Below, one piece after another: positions 25,615-34,052 of a DNA stretch of 64,000 bases. The notes under the pieces are model-generated. The model was not told the origin of the DNA. It searched no databases and worked only from the letters and a program-made list of their open reading frames with translations. This stretch comes from UBA5972 sp964567685 (GTDB taxonomy: Bacteria > Pseudomonadota > Alphaproteobacteria > Rhodobacterales > Rhodobacteraceae): assembly GCA_964567685.1 (NCBI GenBank), contig CAZMNO010000017.1:1-64000 (forward strand), written 5' to 3'. The position numbers and the translations under genes are program-made. How positions within the stretch are numbered: position 1 is the stretch's first letter; each line of letters begins with the position of its first letter.

Positions 25615-26337
25615 TTGAATTTGCAATCCGCCATCCGGTTTCTCTACCCGCCGCAATGTCTTTGCTGTGGGGGTGAGACGATGTCGGAATTTGGCCTGTG
25701 CGGGGAATGTTGGCGTGAAATGTCGATGATTGGTGGGCTGGTTTGCGATGCCTGCGGCCTTCCGCTTCCGGGCGAGAACCCGGATGGGGCTGTTTACTGC
25801 GACACTTGCCTGATCGCCCCGAAACCCTGGCAGCGTGGCCGGGCAGCCCTGCTTTATAAGGGCACGGCGCGGCGGATGGTGTTGGCGCTGAAGCACGGGG
25901 ACCGGCATGATCTTGTCAAGCCGATGGCAGGGTGGATGGCGGTGCGCGCAAAAGAGCTGATCAGGCAGGATACGCTGATTGCCCCGGTGCCTTTGCATTG
26001 GCGGCGTCTGTTCCGGCGTAGGTACAATCAGGCGGCGATGCTGGCAGAGAGCATCGCCAAAATCTGTAGCGTCGAGTATTGCCCTGACCTCCTCAGGCGC
26101 AGGCGGGCAACGGTAAAGCAGGATGGGCTCAGCCGTGCAGAGCGATATGAAAACCAGAACCGTGCCTTTTTGGTACCAGACAACCGCAAACCCCTGATAA
26201 AAGGCAGATCGGTGCTATTGGTGGATGATGTAATGACCTCCGGTGCAACCCTGTCAGCCTGCACCGAGGCCTGTTTTGCACAAGATGCCAGTCTGGTGAA
26301 TGTTCTGGTACTGGCACGCGTTGCAAGGGATACCTAA
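25615..26337 (+). CDS. comF: ComF-family phosphoribosyltransferase-like protein
   Basis: ComF homologue of 240 residues with an N-terminal double zinc ribbon (CLCCGG, CGECW, CDACG, CDTC) and a C-terminal phosphoribosyltransferase domain carrying the PRPP-binding motif VLLVDDVMTSGAT. Homologues take part in DNA uptake or handling of transforming DNA. I favour TTG 25615 because AAGGAG ends six bases before it; the ATG at 25609 directly abuts that ribosome site and would be too close. It is divergent from the methyltransferase gene and upstream of grxC. Confidence 0.93.
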   Translation: MNLQSAIRFLYPPQCLCCGGETMSEFGLCGECWREMSMIGGLVCDACGLPLPGENPDGAVYCDTCLIAPKPWQRGRAALLYKGTARRMVLALKHGDRHDLVKPMAGWMAVRAKELIRQDTLIAPVPLHWRRLFRRRYNQAAMLAESIAKICSVEYCPDLLRRRRATVKQDGLSRAERYENQNRAFLVPDNRKPLIKGRSVLLVDDVMTSGATLSACTEACFAQDASLVNVLVLARVARDT

Positions 26338-26375
26338 ATCCTTTACATGCCGGTCAACCAAATCAGGTAAGACGA

Positions 26376-26633
26376 ATGAAACAGGTAGAGATTTATACCA
26401 CGCGCTTTTGCGGGTTCTGTGTGGCGGCCAAGCGGCTGCTGGCTAAGAAAGAAGTCAGTTTCAATGAGATTGACGTAAGTGCGCAGCCGCAAAGACGGGC
26501 CGAGATGATGCAGCGTGCAAATGGTGGGCGCACCGTTCCGCAGATATTCATCGGCGGCAAGCATATCGGTGGCTGCGACGAACTTTACGAACTTGAGCGA
26601 TCAGGCAAGCTGAGCGCGCTTCTGGCAGCCTGA
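26376..26633 (+). CDS. grxC: Glutaredoxin 3
   Basis: Small thiol-disulfide oxidoreductase (85 residues) that uses glutathione. The GrxC features GGRTVPQIFIGGKHIGGCDEL are intact. The active site reads CGFC (residues 12-15) instead of the usual CPYC; CGFC occurs in some marine alphaproteobacterial glutaredoxins. It is 38 bp after comF and 5 bp before the nitrilase-family gene, so these probably share a transcript. Confidence 0.94.
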   Translation: MKQVEIYTTRFCGFCVAAKRLLAKKEVSFNEIDVSAQPQRRAEMMQRANGGRTVPQIFIGGKHIGGCDELYELERSGKLSALLAA

Positions 26634-26638
26634 TCTTC

Positions 26639-27472
26639 ATGCGCGTCGCCCTTGTTCAGCTCAACGCCAGTGATCAGCCGCTCAAGAACCTGCCGGTGAC
26701 CGAAGGATTCATCCGTGCAGCGGCAGAACAGGGCGCGCGGTTTGTTCTGACGCCCGAAGTGACCAACATCGTCTCGACCAGCCGCAGTCATCAGAACCAG
26801 GTCTTGTGCCTTGAAGGGGACGACCCGACTTTGGCGCGGTTGCGCGAGGTTGCCGCAGAACTGGAAATCTGGCTGCTCATCGGCTCGCTGGCCCTCAAAA
26901 CAGCAGATGGTGACGGGAGGTTTGCAAACCGGTCATTTTTGATTGCGCCCGATGGAAACGTGCTCAGCCGGTATGACAAGATACATATGTTCGATGTCGA
27001 AATATCTGAGGCTGAAACCTGGCGCGAATCCGATGGCTACAGGCCGGGTGACCACCTGACATTGGCAAATACACCGTTTGCAGAGATCGGAATGACGGTA
27101 TGCTACGACATGCGTTTTCCACATATATATCGCGCGCTGTCTCAGGCCGGCGCTGGCATCCTGTCGGTTCCTGCTGCCTTCTCACCGGTTTCGGGCGCAG
27201 CACACTGGCATGTTCTGCTGAGAGCGCGGGCCATCGAAAACGGCGCTTTCGTTCTGGCCGCGGCACAGTGTGGTCAGCATCTGCAAGGCAGGGGAAAGCC
27301 CCGAGCGACCTACGGGCATTCGCTTGCAGTCAATCCCTGGGGAGAGGTTCTGGCGGATGCCGGAACAGACCCCGGGGTGACCTTGGTTGACCTTGATCTG
27401 GCAGAGGTCGATGGCGCGCGTCAGCGCATTCCGACCCTCAGTCATGACCGCCCCTATGCGAGGGTCTCATGA
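26639..27472 (+). CDS. Nitrilase-superfamily carbon-nitrogen hydrolase
   Basis: Cytoplasmic hydrolase of 277 residues with the full nitrilase triad: Glu in VLTPEVTN, Lys in YDKIHMFDVE and Cys in VCYDMRFPHIYRAL. It groups with the Nit1/Nit2-like branch, whose members hydrolyse deaminated glutathione or omega-amides; its position next to glutaredoxin makes a glutathione-repair role plausible, but that is inference. It overlaps the MarR gene by 4 bp. Confidence 0.92.
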   Translation: MRVALVQLNASDQPLKNLPVTEGFIRAAAEQGARFVLTPEVTNIVSTSRSHQNQVLCLEGDDPTLARLREVAAELEIWLLIGSLALKTADGDGRFANRSFLIAPDGNVLSRYDKIHMFDVEISEAETWRESDGYRPGDHLTLANTPFAEIGMTVCYDMRFPHIYRALSQAGAGILSVPAAFSPVSGAAHWHVLLRARAIENGAFVLAAAQCGQHLQGRGKPRATYGHSLAVNPWGEVLADAGTDPGVTLVDLDLAEVDGARQRIPTLSHDRPYARVS

Positions 27473-27912
27473 GCCGGGAAAACGACCCCCTTGCGATCAC
27501 GCTTTTCAGCGAAATCGCCATGTCCGATCAGCTGGCGCGGGCGCGGCTGATGAAGGTACTGCCGAAAGGCATGGAAATCTCGCATTTCGCGTTGCTCAAT
27601 CATCTTGCTCATATAGGGGGCGAGAAATCGCCCGCCCAGCTGGCGCGGGCATTTCATGTCACCAAGGGCGCGATGACCAACACCCTGGGCAAACTAGAAA
27701 CTGCCGGTTTTATCCATATCCGTCCAGACTGGGACGATGCGCGACGAAAATTTGTTACAATTAGCCCCGCAGGCCAAGAGGCGCGGACGCAGGCGATGCG
27801 GGCGATCGAGCCGATTTTCGGGGATGTGGTTGACAAGCTGGGCACAAAAAAGATCCGCGCCATTCTGCCGGTATTACGTGAGTTGCGAAGCCAGCTTGAA
27901 GATGGTGGTTGA
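27469..27912 (+). CDS. MarR-family transcriptional regulator
   Basis: Winged-helix regulator of 147 residues with the MarR core: ISHFALLNHLAHIGGEKSP, the recognition helix around ARAFHVTKGAMTNTLGKLE and the beta wing DDARRKFVTISPAG. It begins in an ATGA overlap with the nitrilase-family gene, so it probably regulates its own operon (grxC-nit-marR) or a metabolic target nearby. The effector is unknown. Confidence 0.92.
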   Translation: MSRENDPLAITLFSEIAMSDQLARARLMKVLPKGMEISHFALLNHLAHIGGEKSPAQLARAFHVTKGAMTNTLGKLETAGFIHIRPDWDDARRKFVTISPAGQEARTQAMRAIEPIFGDVVDKLGTKKIRAILPVLRELRSQLEDGG

Positions 27913-27935
27913 CCGTCAGCAGGTGCTGGCGGTCA
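27910..27935. terminator. Hairpin spanning the stop codons of marR-type gene and ubiG
   Basis: A near-perfect 12-bp inverted repeat (27910-27921 with 27924-27935, one mismatch that pairs G-U) has only two bases between its arms. It contains the stop codons of both convergent genes. No T-run follows on either strand, so if it terminates transcription it does so without a classical U-tract, or it acts as a shared 3'-end stabiliser. Confidence 0.5.
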
Positions 27936-28653
27936 CGTAATTGACGCTGAGGTCGCGATCAGAGATCGACCAGGACCAGAGCAGCGGGTTGAAAACGAAC
28001 CCTTTGCGGTCAACCGGGGTCAGACCGGCCCGGCTGATCAGGTCGTAAAGCTCATCAGGTGTGATGAATTTCTGCCAGTCATGGGTGCCTTTGGGCAGCC
28101 AGCGCATGACATGTTCGGCTCCGACAATGGCCATCAGATAGCTTTTGGGGTTGCGGTTGATGGTCGAGCATAGCATCAAACCGCCGGGTTTCAGCAAGGC
28201 ACGGCAGGCATTGAGGAAGAGTTGCGGGTCTGAAACGTGCTCGACCACTTCCATATTGAGCACAACGTCAAATAGTTCACCATCGGCAACGAGAGATTCG
28301 GCCGGGGTCTGGCGGTAATCAATCATCAGACCGGATTGTTCGGCATGGATGCGCGCAACCGCAATGTTACCTGCCGCTGCGTCTGCACCGACAACTTCGG
28401 CACCAAGGCGTGCCATCGGTTCAGCCAGCAGGCCACCACCGCAGCCGATATCGAGAACCCTCAGACCGGCAAAAGGCGCGGGGGCTGAGAGATCGCGCCC
28501 GAATTCGCTGGCGATCTGGGTTGTTATGTAATCAAGTCGACAGGGATTCATCATATGAAGCGGTTTGAACTTGCCGCTGACGTCCCACCACTCGGCCGCC
28601 ATTGCTTCGAATTTGGCAACTTCTTCGCTGTCGATTGTGGTGGCGGATTGCAT
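27916..28653 (-). CDS. ubiG: Ubiquinone biosynthesis O-methyltransferase
   Basis: Performs both O-methylation steps of ubiquinone synthesis. The 245-residue protein has the UbiG N terminus (KFEAMAAEWWDVSGKFKPLH), SAM motif I VLDIGCGGGLLAEP, VVEHVSDPQLF and the membrane-interaction region STINRNPKSYL. ATG 28653 has GGAGAG at good spacing; a TTG at 28665 would overlap that ribosome site. It is convergent with the MarR gene and divergent from pip. Confidence 0.96.
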   Translation of the reverse strand: MQSATTIDSEEVAKFEAMAAEWWDVSGKFKPLHMMNPCRLDYITTQIASEFGRDLSAPAPFAGLRVLDIGCGGGLLAEPMARLGAEVVGADAAAGNIAVARIHAEQSGLMIDYRQTPAESLVADGELFDVVLNMEVVEHVSDPQLFLNACRALLKPGGLMLCSTINRNPKSYLMAIVGAEHVMRWLPKGTHDWQKFITPDELYDLISRAGLTPVDRKGFVFNPLLWSWSISDRDLSVNYVTASTC

Positions 28654-28723
28654 TGCACTCTCCAATTCAACCTGCCATCAATAAGCGTCTGACAGGGATT
28701 CCCAAGGGTCTTATAGAACGCCC

Positions 28724-29695
28724 ATGCACAAGTCTGCGAGCACAAAAACCGCTTCTGATCTGTTTTACCCGGCGCTGACACCGTTTGATCAGCGGATGGT
28801 CGCTGTTTCAGGGGGGCACAGTGTCTATATGGAGCAGTGTGGCAATCCGAAAGGCAAACCTGTGGTCGTGTGTCACGGTGGCCCGGGCGGTGGATGCAGC
28901 CCGGCGATGCGGCGGTTTTTCAACCCCGAGATCTATCGGATCATCCTGTTTGATCAGCGTGGATGTGGCCGCTCCAAACCCCATGCCAGTGTAGAAAACA
29001 ACACGACCTGGGATCTGGTCGCCGATATGGAGCATATTCGCGACCTGCTGGATATTGATCGCTGGATCGTTTTTGGAGGGTCCTGGGGGGCGACGCTTGC
29101 ACTGGTCTATGCGCAGGCCCACGCGGATCGGGTGACAAATCTGGTTTTGCGCGGTGTCTTTCTGGCAACTCGCGCTGAACTTGACTGGTTTTACGGAGGT
29201 GGGGCAGGTCAGTTCTGGCCTGACGAGTGGGCGGCCTTTTCGACCAAAATTCCGGCAGATGAGCGGGGCGATCTGATAGCTGCCTACCACAAGCGGCTGT
29301 TCAGCGATGATATTCGGGAACAAACGGCGTTTGCCCGAACATGGGCGGGCTGGGAAAGCGCCCTGGCAATGCTGGAACCGGTGGAAAGACGCGGCAACAG
29401 CCCAGCGGATTACGCGCGGGCCTTTGCGCGGCTTGAGAATCACTATTTCATCAACGATGCCTTTCTGGATGATTCATCGGCGATTTTGAACAACATCAAG
29501 AAAATAGCCCATATTCAAAGCGTTATCGTGCAGGGCAGGTATGATATGATTTGTCCGCCCATCCAGGCACATCGGCTTGCCACGCAATGGCCCAATGCCG
29601 AACTGAAAATCATTCCCAGTGCCGGTCACGCCTTGTCAGAGCCCGGGATTACCACCGCTCTTGTGGCTGCGATGGATCGTTTCTCGCGCCAATGA
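28724..29695 (+). CDS. pip: Proline iminopeptidase
   Basis: Alpha/beta-hydrolase peptidase of family S33 (323 residues) that releases N-terminal proline. The oxyanion loop HGGPGGGCSPAMRRFF, DQRGCGRS, nucleophile elbow GGSWGATLAL, acid in GRYDMICPP and histidine in SAGHALSE are all present, so it should be active. There is no strong ribosome site before ATG 28724. It is divergent from ubiG by 70 bp. Confidence 0.94.
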   Translation: MHKSASTKTASDLFYPALTPFDQRMVAVSGGHSVYMEQCGNPKGKPVVVCHGGPGGGCSPAMRRFFNPEIYRIILFDQRGCGRSKPHASVENNTTWDLVADMEHIRDLLDIDRWIVFGGSWGATLALVYAQAHADRVTNLVLRGVFLATRAELDWFYGGGAGQFWPDEWAAFSTKIPADERGDLIAAYHKRLFSDDIREQTAFARTWAGWESALAMLEPVERRGNSPADYARAFARLENHYFINDAFLDDSSAILNNIKKIAHIQSVIVQGRYDMICPPIQAHRLATQWPNAELKIIPSAGHALSEPGITTALVAAMDRFSRQ

Positions 29696-29779
29696 CCCCT
29701 TTTTTGTGAACTCTAGACGGTTTGACAATCATTGGAATTCCGGGAAACTTTCCCAGTGAACAATAAGTGGTGACAGCAC

Positions 29780-30415
29780 ATGAGCAAAGTTGAAAAACCG
29801 GAAATTGCCGTGCGTGAAAACGCGTTTCTGCGGGCAGCGAATTTGCCCCGATTAACTGACAGCGACGGCAGTGAACTGGAATGCCGCCCGGTCATGGCGC
29901 TTTGCCGTTGTGGTCAGAGCAGTAACAAGCCCTTCTGTGATGGCAGCCACAAGAAACAAGGTTTTGACGGATCCGGAGCAGATAATTCGGCCCGTGATAG
30001 CTTTAAATCCTATCAGGGGGACGGGATTGCTGTGCACTACAACCGACTGTTGTGCTCGCACGCGGCGGAATGCGGCAATCGGTTGACGTCGGTATTTGAC
30101 ATGAACCAAAGGCCGTGGATTCAGCCGATGAAAGGCTCAGCGGAAGAGATCATGGATGTCGTCCGCACCTGTCCTTCGGGTGCGCTGCGTTACAGTCTGG
30201 ACGACCAGGTACCGCAACATATTGCCCCTGAAAGCGCAGGCGTTACGGTTGAAAAGAACGGGCCTTATCGGGTGGCGGGCATTTCTCTTGTTGGTGTTGA
30301 GGCAAGCCCGAACGGCACGCCTGAGAAATACGTTCTCTGCCGCTGCGGGCTTTCCAAAAACAAGCCCTTTTGCGACGGGACGCACAAGGACGAAGGCTGG
30401 TCGGACGAAGGCTAA
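29780..30415 (+). CDS. CDGSH iron-sulfur protein with three cluster sites
   Basis: A 211-residue protein with two CDGSH (mitoNEET-like) 2Fe-2S motifs at residues 42-57 and 187-202 (C-x-C, later C and H in PFCDGSH and PFCDGTH) flanking a divergent 4Fe-4S mono-cluster region with Cys92, Cys98 and Cys131 in the TCPSGALRY context. Function is unknown; such proteins are thought to move electrons or clusters. A TTGACA hexamer at 29722 followed 17 bp later by a weak -10 may drive it. The gene overlaps convergent fadH by 4 bp. Confidence 0.9.
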   Translation: MSKVEKPEIAVRENAFLRAANLPRLTDSDGSELECRPVMALCRCGQSSNKPFCDGSHKKQGFDGSGADNSARDSFKSYQGDGIAVHYNRLLCSHAAECGNRLTSVFDMNQRPWIQPMKGSAEEIMDVVRTCPSGALRYSLDDQVPQHIAPESAGVTVEKNGPYRVAGISLVGVEASPNGTPEKYVLCRCGLSKNKPFCDGTHKDEGWSDEG

Positions 30416-32445
30416 AGCTCAGCCGCCAGCCGTGTTCCCTGATTGATTGCCCGTTTGGCGTCAAGCTCGGCAGCAACGTCAGCGCCACCAATGATATGCG
30501 GGGTCTTCCCGTTCGCGGTGAGGGCATCTGCAAGCGTGCGCTCGGGCAGCTGCCCGGCACACATGACGATAGTATCAACCTCAAGAAGAGTCGGGTTTTC
30601 ACGCGCTTCGCCATAGCTGATATGAAGACCGTGCTTGTCGATCTTTTCGTAATTCACGCCACCGATCATTTCGACATTCTTCATCTTAAGCGCAGCGCGG
30701 TGAATCCAGCCGGTGGTTTTCCCAAGCCCCTTGCCCAGCTTTTGTGCTTTTCTTTGCAACAACGTGACCTGCCGCGCCGGTTTTTCCGGTTGCGGACCAT
30801 CAGGGCTCAGGCCGCCACGGGATTCAGACGGATCACCCACACCCCATTCATGCTTCCAAAGGTCAAGGTTTTCCGCCGGGCTTTCACCGCTGTGAACAAG
30901 AAACTCGGCCACATCAAATCCGATACCACCTGCACCAATGACGGCTACACGGTCGCCCACTTCGGCACCATCTTTGAGCACGTCGGTATAAGACAGCACA
31001 TTCGGGCCGTCCTGCCCGTCAATGCCGGGGTCACGCGGGGTGACGCCCGTGGCGATGACAATCTCGTCAAACCCGTTCAGCGTTTCAACGGTGGTTTCGA
31101 TTCCAAGGTTCACGGAAATGCCACAGGCCTCGACCTGTGCCCGAAAATAATCGACCAGACCGTAAAACTCTTCCTTGCCCGGAACCTTCTTGGCCATGTT
31201 TAGCTGGCCGCCGATCGCATCAGCCTTGTCAAACAGGCTGACCTTGTGGCCGCGCTCAGCCGCAGTGATCGCCGTGGCAAGCCCCGCCGGGCCAGCCCCG
31301 ACAATGGCGATTGCCTTGGGAGTGTCCGCAGCCTCAATGACCAGCTCTGTTTCATAACAGGCACGCGGGTTGACCAGGCAGGACGAGATTTTGCCCGAAA
31401 ATGTATGATCAAGACAGGCCTGATTGCAGCCGATACAAGGCGCAATCAGATCGGCCTGACCCGCCTCGGCCTTGGCGACGAAATCGGCATCCGCCAGGAA
31501 GGGGCGCGCCATTGACACCATATCGGCACATCCATCGGCAAGAACACTGTCACCGACCTCAGGCGTGTTGATCCGGTTTGAAGTGATCACCGGGATCGAA
31601 ACCTGGCCCATCAGCTTTTTAGTCACCCAGGAAAAGGCCCGGCGGGGCACGGATGTGGCAATCGTCGGCACCCGCGCTTCGTGCCAGCCGATTCCGGTGT
31701 TGATGATCGTCGCCCCGGCTTTTTCGATCTCTTTGGCCAGTTGGATAACCTCGTCAAAAGTAGATCCGTTGGGCACGAGATCGATCATCGAGAGGCGGAA
31801 GATGATGATGAAATCCGCGCCAACACCTTCGCGTACCTGCCTTACAACCTCGATCGGCAGGCGGATACGATTTTCATAAGACCCGCCCCAGTCATCGGTG
31901 CGCTTGTTGGTGTGGGTGACGATGAACTGGTTAAGGAAATACCCCTCCGACCCCATGATCTCGACCCCGTCATACCCCGCCTGTTTGGCGCGCTGTGCGG
32001 CGGTGACGAAATCGGCGATCTGCTTTATGATCCCTGCTTCATCAAGCTCGTTCGGCGGGAAGGGCGAAATGGGGGATTTTACCGGCGAGGGGGCAACACA
32101 GGCCGGGTTATAGGCATAACGCCCGGCGTGAAGAATCTGCATGGCGATTTTGCCGCCTTCATCATGCACGCGTTTGGTCACAAGGCTGTGGTTCTCGATA
32201 TCCTTGTCGCTGAACAGGCCGGCCGCCCCGGCAAAGACTCCGCCTTCCTTGTTGGGTGCCATGCCACCGGTGACGATCAGCGCGGCACCACCCTTGGCGC
32301 GATCACCGTAATATTGCGCAATCCGGTCCCAATCACCGATCTCTTCCAGACCGGTGTGCATGGAGCCCATCAACACCCGGTTTTTCAGCTGGGTGAATCC
32401 CAGATCAAGGGGGGCAAGCAGGTTGGGATAAAGGGCGTGGGGCAT
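30412..32445 (-). CDS. fadH: NADPH-dependent 2,4-dienoyl-CoA reductase
   Basis: Removes double bonds of unsaturated fatty acyl-CoAs during beta-oxidation. The 677-residue protein has an N-terminal OYE-like FMN barrel (1-360, RAKGGAALIVTGGM, DGVEIMGSEGYFLNQF), a 4Fe-4S cysteine cluster starting CIGCNQAC, then an FAD domain (IVGAGPAGLATAITAAERG) and an NADPH domain (VAVIGAGGIGFDVAEF). All cofactor motifs are intact. Related OYE/flavin dehydrogenases such as trimethylamine dehydrogenase share this layout, but length and motifs favour FadH. Confidence 0.93.
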   Translation of the reverse strand: MPHALYPNLLAPLDLGFTQLKNRVLMGSMHTGLEEIGDWDRIAQYYGDRAKGGAALIVTGGMAPNKEGGVFAGAAGLFSDKDIENHSLVTKRVHDEGGKIAMQILHAGRYAYNPACVAPSPVKSPISPFPPNELDEAGIIKQIADFVTAAQRAKQAGYDGVEIMGSEGYFLNQFIVTHTNKRTDDWGGSYENRIRLPIEVVRQVREGVGADFIIIFRLSMIDLVPNGSTFDEVIQLAKEIEKAGATIINTGIGWHEARVPTIATSVPRRAFSWVTKKLMGQVSIPVITSNRINTPEVGDSVLADGCADMVSMARPFLADADFVAKAEAGQADLIAPCIGCNQACLDHTFSGKISSCLVNPRACYETELVIEAADTPKAIAIVGAGPAGLATAITAAERGHKVSLFDKADAIGGQLNMAKKVPGKEEFYGLVDYFRAQVEACGISVNLGIETTVETLNGFDEIVIATGVTPRDPGIDGQDGPNVLSYTDVLKDGAEVGDRVAVIGAGGIGFDVAEFLVHSGESPAENLDLWKHEWGVGDPSESRGGLSPDGPQPEKPARQVTLLQRKAQKLGKGLGKTTGWIHRAALKMKNVEMIGGVNYEKIDKHGLHISYGEARENPTLLEVDTIVMCAGQLPERTLADALTANGKTPHIIGGADVAAELDAKRAINQGTRLAAEL

Positions 32446-32521
32446 GGCTGTGACTTTCGCATTTCAGGAATTGGCAGCGAGATTGGTGAATTTATCAGGG
32501 AATGTCACGCGAAACGCCGCG

Positions 32522-32905
32522 TCATCCTTCGGTTTCGGCGCAGTGGTGGCGAAAGGCCCGCTTGAGCATGTCGAGTTCCGCCCTGAGCAGGGCAATTTCG
32601 GCGCGCAGATCTTCCTCCAGCGGGGTGCCGGCAACGACGGCGAAACTGTCCAATGTATCGCCTGATTGCGAATCGCGGACAAGGATCGTCTGCACGCCTT
32701 CGCTCAATGCCGAGGCAGGGATTGGCGCCTCAACGTTCCAGGTCTTTTTGGCAGACTTGTCGGGTGTTACGGTGACCGCCCCCAAAAGCTGATCGAGCAG
32801 ACGCATTTCAAGAACCGGTTCACCTTTGATGCGTGTCCGTGTGGTAAGAACGCCGCGATATTCACCGGCTTTGATGGTTTGGCGTGTCAGGGTGTAGTCG
32901 CTCAT
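32522..32905 (-). CDS. Hypothetical protein with C-terminal coiled coil
   Basis: I do not recognise this 127-residue protein. The first 90 residues are predicted beta-rich (VLTTRTRIKGEPVLEMRLLD, VQTILVRDSQSGDTL), and the last 35 form a heptad-like leucine helix (LRAEIALLRAELDMLKRAF). It follows the 257-residue gene by 9 bp, so the two are probably co-expressed and may interact. A 76-bp gap separates it from fadH on the same strand. Codon use looks native. Confidence 0.75.
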   Translation of the reverse strand: MSDYTLTRQTIKAGEYRGVLTTRTRIKGEPVLEMRLLDQLLGAVTVTPDKSAKKTWNVEAPIPASALSEGVQTILVRDSQSGDTLDSFAVVAGTPLEEDLRAEIALLRAELDMLKRAFRHHCAETEG

Positions 32906-32914
32906 ATCCGACCC

Positions 32915-33688
32915 TTACAATTCCGCGCGCAAATGGCGCGACAGGACGAGATCGAAAACGGAGATCTGGTTCATCATCGGATTTTCAAAGAACAGATCGA
33001 ACCAGATTTGCTCAACCCGTGTTTCATTGAACGGGACATAGGCCAGATCGTATTCGGCAATGGCACCGTCAGGTGCAAGGGCGATTTCCTTGCTGACCTG
33101 TTCGGTATTGGGGCCATGTTTCAGATTCAACCTGGCGCTGACGTCCAACGCGCGCTCGCTTTCGCTTTTCAGTGAAAGCCGCAATATGTGCCTTTTGCTG
33201 AGATCCTTCAGCGCACTTGCCGGTGTCTTCACCACAAGCGACAGAAAGCTGCCGTCAAAATCAAAAACATCCAGCGACAGGGAGTAGGCTGCAACCCCGT
33301 TCGGGCGAAGATTTCGCACTTGCCTGAAGGAAAGGCCCGACGACTTGCAGTCGTGAAACATCTCAACCTCATCGCTGACTTTGGTTTGTGGTCTGGCCGG
33401 GGCAAATCCACCCGGGCTGACTGATCCGGCCCAGAAATCCGGGCGATACACCCAGTCGGTAGAGGGCGGTAGTTTCATTGCCTTGGCACCCTCAACGGGA
33501 CCGACCAGCCGGGATTCGGCGATCCTGCCGACGGTGGCAACTCGTTGACCCAGCGCCTGAGATTGCGCATGCAAGGCGCGCAGATTCTCGGGCGCCGCAG
33601 TCTTTGCAAGCTCCGCCATTCGCTCCCAATGCCGCAGAGCGCGCTTGTTCTGAAAACCGTTGAGTATGCCTGTCGATGTATCGCGCAT
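32915..33688 (-). CDS. DUF6478-like protein, function unknown
   Basis: A 257-residue protein without signal peptide or membrane segment. It matches my memory of the Rhodobacterales-restricted family DUF6478: an N-terminal helical part (ALRHWERMAELAKTA), then WVYRPDFWAGSVSPGGFA and a beta-sandwich-like half with FHDCKSSGLSFRQVRN. It may be the first gene of a small operon with the coiled-coil protein downstream. The function is unknown, and the family assignment is from recollection, so it should be confirmed. Confidence 0.7.
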   Translation of the reverse strand: MRDTSTGILNGFQNKRALRHWERMAELAKTAAPENLRALHAQSQALGQRVATVGRIAESRLVGPVEGAKAMKLPPSTDWVYRPDFWAGSVSPGGFAPARPQTKVSDEVEMFHDCKSSGLSFRQVRNLRPNGVAAYSLSLDVFDFDGSFLSLVVKTPASALKDLSKRHILRLSLKSESERALDVSARLNLKHGPNTEQVSKEIALAPDGAIAEYDLAYVPFNETRVEQIWFDLFFENPMMNQISVFDLVLSRHLRAEL

Positions 33689-34052
33689 GTTTCTTCTCTG
33701 CCCGTTGTTCCTGTCTTAGCCGGATTTCGCGACCCTTGCACGAAAATCTTTCAGGCGGCTGAACAGTGGATGGCAATTAGGCGATAGCGATTGCTTGTTG
33801 CGCCAATAGCCAACCCGATCAACCGGTCTGCTGATCTGTCGATGGACCGGTTGACCGGTCTGTTGATAGACCAGTCGACCGACAAACCAGTTTATTGGTT
33901 CATTGCGGTTTTACAAAGGGTTATGAGGAGTCATTTATAGGGCTCGGTGTATTAGTGGCGGCTGCTCCGACCGCGCCTGGTCCATTGATGAAAACCCTGG
34001 CTTTGATCCGATCCGGGAAACCGGTCAGAAACTTGCGTCAGGATTGTTGGCG
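33689..34052. other. Intergenic region without a gene
   Basis: About 360 bp between the DUF6478-like gene, which is transcribed away leftward, and the lipoprotein stop. No supported open frame is present. It holds the palindromic cluster at 33819-33872 and, to its right, an AT-richer stretch (33885-33950) with TTGCGG and GGTTATGAGGAG that resembles a leader, but the frame behind it closes without family support. Confidence 0.6.
33819..33872. repeat. Cluster of ACCGGT palindromes and nested inverted repeats
   Basis: The hexamer ACCGGT occurs at 33822, 33846 and 33854. TCAACCGGTC (33819-33828) and GACCGGTTGA (33845-33854) form a perfect 10-bp inverted repeat. GGTCT (33857-33861) pairs with AGACC (33868-33872) as a second hairpin. 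ACCGGTCTGYTGAT is also repeated directly 32 bp apart. It could be an operator array upstream of the DUF6478-like gene or a structured RNA. Confidence 0.55.
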
